Assembly (NCBI GenBank): GCA_003354025.1
Contig: PIVU01000018.1
Span: 1-32,224, forward strand
Direction: 5' to 3'
DNA length: 32,224 nt
Source of the DNA: Nitrospirota bacterium
GTDB taxonomy: Bacteria > Nitrospirota > Thermodesulfovibrionia > UBA6902
This document shows, in pieces, positions 24,510 through 32,224 of the stretch. The position numbers and the translations under genes are program-made. The notes beneath the pieces were generated by a model. It did no database searches. It had not been told where the DNA came from and saw only the letters and a list, made by a program, of their open reading frames with translations. Numbering within the stretch: position 1 is the first letter of the stretch; each line of letters begins with the position of its first letter.

Positions 24510-25150
24510 TGGGGCTCTGCCCCAAGCCCCGGCCTTCCGGCGGAGTTCATTCTTTTTTGCGCCAAAAAGAACGAACCAAGAAAAGGCGCCCCAACATGAT
24601 TGCTTAAATTCCTGAATATTCATGCCTTCCCGCTAAATTAAAAAAACTCGGTCGTACCTCCCTCAGACAGTTTTTAATTCTTAACGCGTCCAGACCTGAA
24701 TATTCCGGAAGCAATCAAAAGGGGGGTTAAAGACAAAGATTAAAATACAAAGACAAAAACTAAGGACAACGACTAACTGCGACTCTCCTTAAAAAAGGAG
24801 AGAGCAGTGTTTCCCCCCTTTAGAGAAAGGGGGTTAGGGGGATTTGATTACCCCCTTAGCGAGTTTAGGTGATGCAGGGAGCTGGAGGGGGGGCGTCATT
24901 TGTTCGTGTTTGACCGAAGGGAGTTTGAACAAATTCCCCGGAAGCGGACTGAAGAGCCGTTAAGAGAATGTGTAGTGAGTGGAAGGCGAACGAATGTAAT
25001 ATAAATCTTCCTTGCATTCAGAAGTTTAATGCAACTCGTTGCATTGAACTTATAGCTCGATCGCGGGGCGCCCTTTTTTTCGTTAGTTTTTTTAGGCGAG
25101 TAAAAAAAGTGACTCCCCCGGAAGGGGCCGGGGCAGGGGGCAGAGCCCCA
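24510..25150. repeat. Non-coding island of inverted and palindromic repeats
   Basis: Two arms of about 85 bp (24510-24592 and 25065-25150) are imperfect inverted copies of each other. Both join a GGGGCTCTGCCCC-type end to an A-rich stretch and a GGCGCCCC end. Between them lie a second pair (TGATTGCTT at 24597, AAGCAATCA at 24709), a hairpin CTCTCCTT/AAGGAGAG (24783-24802), a hairpin CCCCCTTT/AAAGGGGG (24814-24833), GGGGG/CCCCC (24837-24855) and AATGCAAC/GTTGCATT (25028-25045). There is no transposase gene. The composition differs from the flanking genes, and such mosaics resemble MITE- or REP-like intergenic repeats. Open frames across it look spurious. Confidence 0.7.
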
Positions 25151-25185
25151 TCTTTTATAAGCCTCTGAATCTCTGCCGTTGAATA

Positions 25186-25231
25186 CCCCCCTAATGGGGG
25201 GAGTGTAAAATACTCTCATTTTTTTAAAGAA
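25186..25231 (+). terminator. Hairpins with a T-run at the edge of the repeat island
   Basis: A perfect CCCCCC-TAAT-GGGGGG hairpin (25186-25201) is followed by a small stem (GAGTG/TACTC) and then a run of seven T. It could stop transcription entering from the propeller gene before the next sigma54 promoter region. The distance between the strong stem and the T-run makes this uncertain. Confidence 0.4.
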
Positions 25232-25240
25232 AACCCGTTT

Positions 25241-25274
25241 TGCCAGAATGGCATTTTTCTCTGCCGTAATGGCA
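25241..25274. promoter_or_regulatory. Paired enhancer-type dyads upstream of the 25.3-kb sigma54 promoter
   Basis: TGCCAGAATGGCA (25241-25253) and TGCCGTAATGGCA (25262-25274) are close to perfect dyads. They are centred 21 bp apart, two helical turns. The nearer is centred 75 bp before the -12 C. They are the best copies of the motif shared by three promoters here, and are probable binding sites of an NtrC-type activator dimer pair. Confidence 0.75.
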
Positions 25275-25328
25275 GCAAATAATAAGGGTTCTAATCTGTA
25301 AGTGTAAATAATCATTACATTTCCTCTT

Positions 25329-25344
25329 TGGCATGGGCCTTGCA
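25329..25344 (+). promoter_or_regulatory. Sigma54 (-24/-12) promoter before the NHL/BACON-cytochrome operon
   Basis: TGGCATGGGCCTTGCA fits the RpoN consensus with one change in the -24 box; GG and GC are exactly 10 bases apart. Transcription should start near 25355, giving a leader of about 50 bases with an AAAGGTGAT ribosome site before the ATG at 25405. Confidence 0.85.
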
Positions 25345-25404
25345 ATATAAGATGTAAAATCCAGCAAATAGCGAAGCTGTACAAAGCCTGAAAGGTGATA
25401 GTTT

Positions 25405-28395
25405 ATGCAAAAAAGCAGCAACCATACAGAAAACCTCCTCAGCAAGACCTTATTGTCTATTCTCATAATAAGCGCACTGTTTTCTCTAAGCAGCCTCCAT
25501 GCAGCCACAGTTCCTGTATATCAGCGCATTTATGCAATTTCCGAAAATTTAAAGTCTCCTACCTCTATTGCTGTTGATGCTAGTGAGAGAGTCTATGTAG
25601 CAGAGAGCCCCCAGAACCGCGTGACTGTTTATACTGCCGGCGGAAGTTATATAAAAAGTCTTGGCGGCCTCGACAAGCCGACCAGTGTTGCAGTAAATAG
25701 CCTTGGAAGCATTTATGTAGGTAATGCAATAACAGGAAACGTAGAAATATATAACTATGACTTTGATCTTCTTGGCAAGATCGGAAGCGGTGACGGAGAG
25801 TTCGGAAAACCCTGTGATATTCATATAGACAGCCTGGACAATATTTATGTTGCTGACTGCAGTGAAGACAATATCAAGATTTTCAACCCTGACGGGTCTT
25901 TCAACAGGCAGTTCGGTGTTTCCGGAAACTCTTCAGGGATGATGAATAAGCCTTCTTCAGTAGCAGTTAATGAAACTGCTTCAGAGATCTTTGTTGTAGA
26001 TACACGTTATGCAAGCGGGATGATGGGTGCTTACCAGAACCCGCGTGTTCAGGTTTTTGATATGAACGGTGTCTACAAGAGAGTTTTTGGAAGAAGAGGC
26101 GTTGCTGAAGGCAAGCTGTACAGACCATGGGGTATTGAAATTGACGGTAACGGAAGGGTCTATATAACTGACACATATCAGCATGTTGTTCAGGTATTTG
26201 ATAATCTCATGGTATCACTGGGAGTTATTTATGATATGAATAATTCGGTGAGGGCCCCCATGGGCATAACCATGAGCAGCAACAACAGGCTGTATGTGGC
26301 GTCAGTGAAGACCGATAAAGTGGAAGTATTCGGAATAGATTCATACCTTAACCTGGAGGTTTCTCCCAAGATTGTTAACTTTGAAGAGGGTGTAGGCAGC
26401 ACAGTAACTGCCACTCAGGATGTTCAGGTAATAAACAGCGGCACAGTGGACTATAACTGGAGCGCATCTTCTAATGACAGCTGGATCACCATTTCACAGA
26501 CTCCCGGTCTTTTAACAGCCGGAACTTCTTCAACAATAACTGTAGGTACTGATGTTACAGGTCTTGCACTGGGAACTTACAATGGAACCGTTGATGTAGC
26601 CACTGACACAGGAGTAACTGAAACAATAACCGTAACACTGGATGTTGTTTCCATGCCGGAGCCGGAGATGGCAGTTGCTCCGACTTTAATGACATTTACT
26701 TCAACAAACGGATCAATTCCTGCAACCCAGAGTTTTACTGTTGACAACAACGGCGGCGGCACACTGACCTGGACAGCATCAGCAGACCAGCCATGGATTG
26801 CTATGGACAAGAATTCAGGTTCAGCCCCTGACGTTGTGAACCTATCGGTGTCACCGGTAGGCCTGGGTGAAGGGATTTACACAAGCGTAATCACCGTAGA
26901 CGGACAGAGTGAGCAGGTTGGTGTTGAATACATCTACGTGACACTGAATGTTGTGGACCTGAGAGGCACAGTTAATGTTATTACTAATAACCTGGCAGCA
27001 ACTTTCATTATCAACGGCCCTGATTCATATAGTGGCAGCGGTACCAGCTGGTCGGCATCCAATGCACCTGTGGGAACTTACGTAATAGTTTATGGAGACA
27101 TTAATGGATACACCACACCTGCTTCAGAGGCGATGACCCTTCAGGATGGTGGTATAATTACTTTTAACGGCCAGTACGAAGAGAATGCTGGAGTCATTAA
27201 TGTGTCTAGCAATATCGAAGATGCTTTTTTTACTATAACCGGACCGGTCACATATTCCGGCACCGGAGCAAGCTGGACCGTAAATAGCGCTCCTGAGGGT
27301 ACTTATACAATCATGTATCACGATGTTGCCGGTTATTTTGCACCGGATGGCCAGACAACAACACTGGTTAAAGACGGTGTCATAGATTTCAGTGGACAGT
27401 ATGAGGTCATGCCCATGAATATTATAGCTGGAGCAGGTGCTGGAGAGACGAATCCTGGAACTCTGGAAGTGTATGGCGATGACGGAACATATACAGGGTT
27501 AGAAATTACGGCTCAAAACGCATACGGAGTCAACGTAGCAGCCGGTGATATAGACGGAGACGGTATGGACGAGATCATAACCGCCCCTGGCCCAGATCCC
27601 CTGATGCCGGCAGAAATTAATATTTACAATAGAAACGGCGGTCATATCAGCTACTTAAGCATATTTGCATTCGACCACACTCAATACCTGTACGGAGCAA
27701 ACGTAGCATCCGCTGATTTTGACGGAGACGGCTACTATGAAGTTATTGTAGGTGCCGGTCCTGGCAAAAATAATGATGCATACGTGAAAATATTTACTTA
27801 CAATCCGCAGACTCAGCGTCTTGAGGGCAGCGGGGTTGATTTCTTTGCATATAGCTTGAAATATGGCGTAAATGTAACAACAGGTGATGTTAATGGAGAC
27901 GGAATTCCCGAACTGATTACATCTCCCGGTGCAGGAAGCAGAAATTTGGGTATAATAAGGGTATGGAGTATTGATACTTCCGCAGGAGCTGGTCAGTGGG
28001 TTCCGAATTTACTTAAGGAATTTACTGTATTGGCCGAAAATAAGTATAGCGTAACTATTGCAAGCGCTGATCTAAATGGAGACGGACTGGATGAAATTAT
28101 TGCCGGTGACGGTCCTCACAATGCTGCCCGCGACATTATCAGAATCTATGATCAGGATGGTAACTTATTGAATTTATGGCAGGCAGGAACTGCTTTTAAC
28201 GGATACGGCGCAAGGGTAGCAGCAGGTGACCTTGACAGAGACGGAGTTGCAGAGATTCTGGTTGCACCGGGACCGGGCGAGTACAACATGTCTTATATTA
28301 AAGTTCTGGATTTTAACGGGGTAGAAAAGGCCGGATTCGATCCGCTGAGCCTGCCCTATGGAGCAAACATAGCTGTAGGTAACTTGGGTTTGTAA
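25405..28395 (+). CDS. Secreted NHL-propeller / BACON / FG-GAP repeat protein
   Basis: The 996-aa exported protein has a signal peptide (LLSILIISALFSLSSLHAA). Residues about 48-310 are NHL repeats (LKSPTSIAVDASERVYVAES, KPSSVAVNE, RPWGIEIDGNGRVYITD), which form a propeller. Two BACON-type Ig-like domains follow (about 315-420 and 421-515, each with W(S/T)AS...W(I/T) and a YxGxVxV end). Then come two PEGA-like modules of about 72 residues (about 523 and 595), each opening with VNVITNN or INVSSNI. Last are five FG-GAP units (about 671-996) with Ca-binding loops DIDGDG, DFDGDG, DVNGDG, DLNGDG and DLDRDG. No catalytic residues are evident. It is 11 bp from the 25-haem cytochrome gene behind one sigma54 promoter, so a surface scaffold for that cytochrome is a reasonable inference. 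Confidence 0.88.
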   Translation: MQKSSNHTENLLSKTLLSILIISALFSLSSLHAATVPVYQRIYAISENLKSPTSIAVDASERVYVAESPQNRVTVYTAGGSYIKSLGGLDKPTSVAVNSLGSIYVGNAITGNVEIYNYDFDLLGKIGSGDGEFGKPCDIHIDSLDNIYVADCSEDNIKIFNPDGSFNRQFGVSGNSSGMMNKPSSVAVNETASEIFVVDTRYASGMMGAYQNPRVQVFDMNGVYKRVFGRRGVAEGKLYRPWGIEIDGNGRVYITDTYQHVVQVFDNLMVSLGVIYDMNNSVRAPMGITMSSNNRLYVASVKTDKVEVFGIDSYLNLEVSPKIVNFEEGVGSTVTATQDVQVINSGTVDYNWSASSNDSWITISQTPGLLTAGTSSTITVGTDVTGLALGTYNGTVDVATDTGVTETITVTLDVVSMPEPEMAVAPTLMTFTSTNGSIPATQSFTVDNNGGGTLTWTASADQPWIAMDKNSGSAPDVVNLSVSPVGLGEGIYTSVITVDGQSEQVGVEYIYVTLNVVDLRGTVNVITNNLAATFIINGPDSYSGSGTSWSASNAPVGTYVIVYGDINGYTTPASEAMTLQDGGIITFNGQYEENAGVINVSSNIEDAFFTITGPVTYSGTGASWTVNSAPEGTYTIMYHDVAGYFAPDGQTTTLVKDGVIDFSGQYEVMPMNIIAGAGAGETNPGTLEVYGDDGTYTGLEITAQNAYGVNVAAGDIDGDGMDEIITAPGPDPLMPAEINIYNRNGGHISYLSIFAFDHTQYLYGANVASADFDGDGYYEVIVGAGPGKNNDAYVKIFTYNPQTQRLEGSGVDFFAYSLKYGVNVTTGDVNGDGIPELITSPGAGSRNLGIIRVWSIDTSAGAGQWVPNLLKEFTVLAENKYSVTIASADLNGDGLDEIIAGDGPHNAARDIIRIYDQDGNLLNLWQAGTAFNGYGARVAAGDLDRDGVAEILVAPGPGEYNMSYIKVLDFNGVEKAGFDPLSLPYGANIAVGNLGL

Positions 28396-28406
28396 GAGGT
28401 TAGGAA

Positions 28407-31400
28407 GTGAGAAAGCAATTGGTGCTGACAATTTTTATATTGGTAGCGGTCCTGACGCTGACCGCTACCTTTGCGCGTGCACTGGATTATCCCCATACCG
28501 AGGAAATGGGCACAGTTGTCCCCATTAACTGCGGTGACTGCCATTATGCCCATGGAGATCCCCCATGGTGGGACAACAACCAGCTGGACCCCGATGACAC
28601 TTTCTACAATAACCAGTGCTGGAGCTGCCATACAGGAGCCCCGAATCCGCCTTTGAGGGACACCCATTCAAGCAAGGCCGTTCAGAGTGAAACCTATGGA
28701 GAATGGTCGATTCAGTGCTGGGAGTGCCATGATGCCCATAACCATGAACAGCTCGACACTTATCCGGCTGACCGTCTTTATGAAGATACAATATCTCTGA
28801 CTGGTGGAATTGTCCTCAATTCACCTGTCGCAGGCCAGACTACTATTGTTGTAGACTCACCTTCATGGACTGACAACGAGTTCCAGGAGGACACCGTCAA
28901 TGAAGACTTTTTCGTAGTAGTCCCGAACATAGCGGAGGACTATTATGTATACAAAGTCCTGGACAACTACTTTGATGGCGGGGAGAGCAGAAATGAGCTG
29001 ATCATTGACGGTCTAGTTAATACTACTTATGCAGCTGCCGGAAATACGTTCAGGATTTATCTCAGCAAACTTGTAAGAGCAACAATTGCAACTCCTGATA
29101 TGCCCACGTGTACGGTAAATGAATTCAACGAATTTGTCTGCACAAATAAAATAAATATGCCTACACGATTTAAAGACCGTACCGGAGTAAATTCATTTGC
29201 CGACGGTGATGCAACATATGACGGTGTATGCGAAGTATGTCATACACAGACCAGCCATCACAGAAATAATGACAACAGCCCGGCAGAGGCCGACCATACG
29301 CATAATGTCCAGCAGAAATGTACGACCTGTCATTTCCATGCTGACGGTTTCAAGGTCGACCCTGCGCAGTGCTCCACATGCCACGGATATCCGCCGATTG
29401 AAAATGTTGCAAACACAGTAAGTACTGGCGGTAATACCGGACTGGTAGATAATCCCGGCTCAACTAATTCAGCAACTGCAGGGGCCCATGACAGGCACTA
29501 TAATACTGAAGGCATTGCATGCTCATCCTGTCACTATAAGAGCACGGGCTCAGGTGCTACACACAAGGGGAGTTCCGGAGACCTTAATGTTACACTCGGG
29601 TTTAACCTTTTCAGCGGCTATTACCAGGGTGGAGATTACGGCGGCCAGGGAAGCGTGCTTTATAACACGACAACAACAAGCCCCGCAACCAATGTTCCAA
29701 GCGGTACTGCACAGCAGTGTAACAACATCTACTGCCACAGCGACGTTCAGAACGGCGCTGCTAGCGGTGTCGGGCTTGGAACTTATTTTACTCCAACATG
29801 GGAAAACCCGCCTGCATTACAGTGCGGAGACTGCCATAATGCTGATGGGAGCGGAACAGGAACATATATGACATCTGGAAGCCACAATATTCATGTGGTG
29901 ACGCAGCAGTTTGTATGCAACAAGTGCCACGACGGCTTTGGTTCCGGACAGGCAAAGCATGCTGATAATGCGATTGATATTTCTTTTGATACCGATAATC
30001 CGTCTGGAGCATACAGCCAGGCAAACGGGAATATCCCTGGCAACGGTTATGGTGTCTGTTCAAGCCTCTACTGCCACGGCGACGGCCAGCCCCAGTGGGG
30101 CGGATCAAACCCGGTCGTAGACTGCACGTGGTGTCACGGACATGATGATGCATCAGCTTCACCCATGGAGCTTATCAACCATCCGGACCATGTGAACAAC
30201 GCCTCTGTGATCGGGGATAATTTCAAGTGCGGTGCCTGCCATAATCTGACAGTTGATTTTAATAATAATTTAAATATCACCGGACCGACAAACCATGCCA
30301 ACGGAACGCCGACGGTTGATTTTAATACCCAGTATGATCCGGGCGCAGTGGCTTCATATTCTGCACCCACATGCTCGAGCGTGTACTGCCATTCAACGGG
30401 CAAAGACGGTGATTTTGCGGGCACATCGCTTCCGGGCGCCTATAGTAATAACCACTTCACTGACATGACATGGGGTGATGGCGCTAATTTGAGATGCAAT
30501 GGATGCCACGGAAAAACAACAACTGCTACAGGACATCCCGATTATACAAATGGAGGCGCTGGTACTGGAAACGCAAACAGCCACGACGCTCATGTAGTGG
30601 GCAAAGGGTATAACTGTTCGATCTGTCACAATGATACAACCGATGACGGGGAGACCATTAAGAGCGGTTCGCTTCACCTGGACGGTAACAAAGATATAGC
30701 CATAGCCGCAGCTTTTGATACGAACGGCGGAGCTGTAAACTACAGCGGGCAGACATGTTCCGCAACGCTTTGCCATGGCACCGGTGCTTCACCACAGTGG
30801 GGCGGTTCAGTCGGCGGAGGATGCAGTGCATGCCATTCATTTCCACCTGCCACGGGTGCCCACGCGACACATATACAGGACTCGGCCCCTCTTACGCAGG
30901 CCTATGGAAATACAGAAGTTGTATCTACGGGGTCAAGTTATTCCTTCGGATGCGGCAACTGTCACCCCAAAGCATCCGATGAAGCCGCTCTCCATCAGAA
31001 CGGCACTGTGGAACTTAGCCTTGACCCTGCTGATGGCGGAACGCTGAAATCAAAACATGATCCGGTGGAGAACTATTCACAGACAACAGGCGTGAGCGTT
31101 ACCTGCAGCAGCGTGTACTGCCACAGCAACGGTTACGACAGCGGTTCAGGCTATGCTTATCAGACTTCGCCGGACTGGTTCGGCGGTTCAATCAGCGGAA
31201 TCTGTACGGACTGTCACGGAAATTCACCGAACTCAGGAACAGCGGGATCGCCTTCGCACACTAAGCATGTTGTGGGCATTCATTACAACACTATTTACAC
31301 CGGTTCCACAGGACTTGCCACGGAAGGTACAGGCAATACAAACTCACACGGCAATTCAACGTACTCTACAACCATAAACTGCGACATGTGCCATAACAAT

Positions 31401-31820
31401 ACACTGCAGGTCGGACTTCGAGGATACACAGCGAGCAGAAATGATAGCAATACAACGGTATGCAATGGATGCCATAATGGAGAAGGCAACCAGATTACTA
31501 GCGGCCACCTTGATAAGTCGAACCATGTGAGCGGTACCGTCGATGTGGCGCTCTATTCTACCAATATTAAATCCAAGGCCCAGATTCGTGTTATTGATGC
31601 TACGGCTCCTGAGCTGGATAATAACTGGAACCGGTCAGTGGGCTATAAAGTCGCAGGAGGTTTTGACCAGTCTGTGAGCGCATTGAATACAGGAAGTATG
31701 TACGATGCACCTAACAATACATGTTCATCGATTCCATGTCATAATGGAAATACGGCAACATGGGGCGATGCTTCGGTAAGCTGTTTTTACTGTCATACGG
31801 AGATGCCGGAGACGCCGTAA
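28407..31820 (+). CDS. Exported multihaem c-type cytochrome, CX4CH/CXXCH type (up to 25 haems)
   Basis: The 1137-aa protein begins with GTG, preceded by GAGG, and a signal peptide (LVLTIFILVAVLTLTATFARA). It has 19 CXXCH motifs, from CGDCH at residue 42 to CFYCH near the end. Six CX4CH motifs (CNNIYCH, CSSLYCH, CSSVYCH twice, CSATLCH, CSSIPCH) alternate with them in the arrangement C-SS-x-YCH ... W ... CxxCH known from Geobacter-type secreted cytochromes. Low Lys, high Ser/Thr/Gly/Asn content suits a cell-surface protein. A haem-free stretch (about 116-270) that looks beta-rich, with an isolated Cys pair, separates the first three haems from the rest. It shares a transcript with the NHL/BACON protein. 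It is a likely terminal extracellular electron carrier; the location is inferred. Confidence 0.92.
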   Translation: MRKQLVLTIFILVAVLTLTATFARALDYPHTEEMGTVVPINCGDCHYAHGDPPWWDNNQLDPDDTFYNNQCWSCHTGAPNPPLRDTHSSKAVQSETYGEWSIQCWECHDAHNHEQLDTYPADRLYEDTISLTGGIVLNSPVAGQTTIVVDSPSWTDNEFQEDTVNEDFFVVVPNIAEDYYVYKVLDNYFDGGESRNELIIDGLVNTTYAAAGNTFRIYLSKLVRATIATPDMPTCTVNEFNEFVCTNKINMPTRFKDRTGVNSFADGDATYDGVCEVCHTQTSHHRNNDNSPAEADHTHNVQQKCTTCHFHADGFKVDPAQCSTCHGYPPIENVANTVSTGGNTGLVDNPGSTNSATAGAHDRHYNTEGIACSSCHYKSTGSGATHKGSSGDLNVTLGFNLFSGYYQGGDYGGQGSVLYNTTTTSPATNVPSGTAQQCNNIYCHSDVQNGAASGVGLGTYFTPTWENPPALQCGDCHNADGSGTGTYMTSGSHNIHVVTQQFVCNKCHDGFGSGQAKHADNAIDISFDTDNPSGAYSQANGNIPGNGYGVCSSLYCHGDGQPQWGGSNPVVDCTWCHGHDDASASPMELINHPDHVNNASVIGDNFKCGACHNLTVDFNNNLNITGPTNHANGTPTVDFNTQYDPGAVASYSAPTCSSVYCHSTGKDGDFAGTSLPGAYSNNHFTDMTWGDGANLRCNGCHGKTTTATGHPDYTNGGAGTGNANSHDAHVVGKGYNCSICHNDTTDDGETIKSGSLHLDGNKDIAIAAAFDTNGGAVNYSGQTCSATLCHGTGASPQWGGSVGGGCSACHSFPPATGAHATHIQDSAPLTQAYGNTEVVSTGSSYSFGCGNCHPKASDEAALHQNGTVELSLDPADGGTLKSKHDPVENYSQTTGVSVTCSSVYCHSNGYDSGSGYAYQTSPDWFGGSISGICTDCHGNSPNSGTAGSPSHTKHVVGIHYNTIYTGSTGLATEGTGNTNSHGNSTYSTTINCDMCHNNTLQVGLRGYTASRNDSNTTVCNGCHNGEGNQITSGHLDKSNHVSGTVDVALYSTNIKSKAQIRVIDATAPELDNNWNRSVGYKVAGGFDQSVSALNTGSMYDAPNNTCSSIPCHNGNTATWGDASVSCFYCHTEMPETP

Positions 31821-31831
31821 TTAAGATTGAG

Positions 31832-32224
31832 ATGAGAAAAAGGAATATACATAAAAAGGAAATAGAAAGCCGGACAGGCTTGAGCATGTCAATGGTATAT
31901 ACTCTTCTGACTGTTGCCATTCTTGCGCTTTCTTTTATGGTTCCTGATAGAGCCGATGCATTTCCGACAAAGTTCCAGCCCTGCAAAAACTGTCACACTT
32001 TTGAGGGCGTTGACACATTAGTTGACCTTGAGATATGGGATGGAAGCACAACGACCACAGGGGATGAGTCAGCTACTACAGCTATTTCAGTGTCAGCAGG
32101 AACTAATCTTGATATCAACTATATTTGCCGTAACTCTACGCAGGCAACAAAGAACGCTGGAACCGGTTACTACGTAGCAGTGCCAACAGGCTGGGCAGTA
32201 ACAGGCGGGCAAGCAGGATCGCCG
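31832..32224 (+). CDS. Start of an exported protein with a haem-binding motif (3'-truncated by the window)
   Basis: An open frame from the ATG at 31832 runs 131 codons to the window edge without a stop. It begins with a basic region and a long export helix (MVYTLLTVAILALSFMV, cleaved near ADA). One CKNCH follows at about residue 53, right after the mature N-terminus (FPTKFQPCKNCHTFEGV). The next 75 residues have no haem motif and look beta-rich (Thr/Ser/Gly). It begins 11 bases after the 25-haem cytochrome stop, so it probably belongs to the same operon. It may be a cytochrome with a beta-sandwich domain; the rest lies outside the window. Confidence 0.75.
   Translation, partial: MRKRNIHKKEIESRTGLSMSMVYTLLTVAILALSFMVPDRADAFPTKFQPCKNCHTFEGVDTLVDLEIWDGSTTTTGDESATTAISVSAGTNLDINYICRNSTQATKNAGTGYYVAVPTGWAVTGGQAGSP

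Noticed and set aside
24510-25150. Complete insertion sequence
   Set aside because: The inverted arms look like element ends, but no transposase frame lies between them and no target duplication is evident.
24896-25384. Open frame of 162 codons on the minus strand across the repeat island
   Set aside because: It runs through the inverted-repeat arm and palindromes, overlaps the sigma54 enhancer dyads and promoter of the next gene, and has no ribosome site. Its translation of the arm is the type of low-complexity product repeats give.
29488-29871. Open frame of 127 codons in another frame inside the 25-haem cytochrome
   Set aside because: It lies fully within a well-supported gene with 25 haem motifs, and its residue content shows no fold or motif.

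Overview
This window looks like part of the chromosome of an anaerobic, cytochrome-rich Gram-negative bacterium. The Nitrospirota (Thermodesulfovibrio relatives) or the Desulfobacterota/Geobacter group fit best. That placement is an inference from gene content: paired-CXXCH and CX4CH-type multihaem cytochromes, an NtrC-type regulator with sigma54 promoters, a CusA pump next to a PII-like protein, and MFS/spermidine-synthase fusions. No rRNA or other phylogenetic marker is present.

Layout. At 1-3.1 kb lie the 3' part of a CusA-type heavy-metal RND pump gene and an overlapping PII-like gene. At 3.1-3.5 kb is a tRNA-Leu(UAA), preceded by a partial copy of itself. At 3.5-6.25 kb are leftward housekeeping and signalling genes: a SpoT-like HD protein, a stand-alone receiver, a DUF488 remnant and hpt. 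At 6.4-9.4 kb is a rightward two-component pair, a membrane histidine kinase and a sigma54 activator. At 9.4-19.6 kb is a leftward block: two tandem 1020-residue membrane/spermidine-synthase-like/TPR paralogues, a thioredoxin-fold/TPR protein that lacks its CXXC, a cytochrome with up to 15 haems, a receiver protein and an FdnI-like cytochrome b. At 19.9-32.2 kb is a rightward block: a 19-haem periplasmic cytochrome, a TPR lipoprotein, a secreted eight-bladed propeller protein, a roughly 0.9 kb island of palindromic repeats, an NHL/BACON/FG-GAP secreted protein, a cytochrome with up to 25 haems, and the start of another secreted protein with a haem motif.

Taken together, the two blocks look like an electron-transfer pathway from membrane quinol through the periplasm toward the cell surface. 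They contain about 60 candidate haem-binding motifs, plus secreted beta-propeller proteins that could act as surface scaffolds. No outer-membrane porin is visible, so a conduit across the outer membrane is unproven.

The most striking observation is a shared regulatory layout. Three promoters with -24/-12 (sigma54) elements stand before the receiver/cytochrome operon (leftward, 18.75 kb), the propeller gene (22.6 kb) and the NHL-BACON/cytochrome operon (25.3 kb). Each has a 13-bp dyad of the form TGYCA-N3-TGGCA centred 74-75 bp upstream of its -12 element, and a second, sometimes degenerate, copy about 20-21 bp further upstream. This defines a likely regulon. The NtrC-type activator at 8.0-9.4 kb is the obvious candidate regulator, but that link is an inference.
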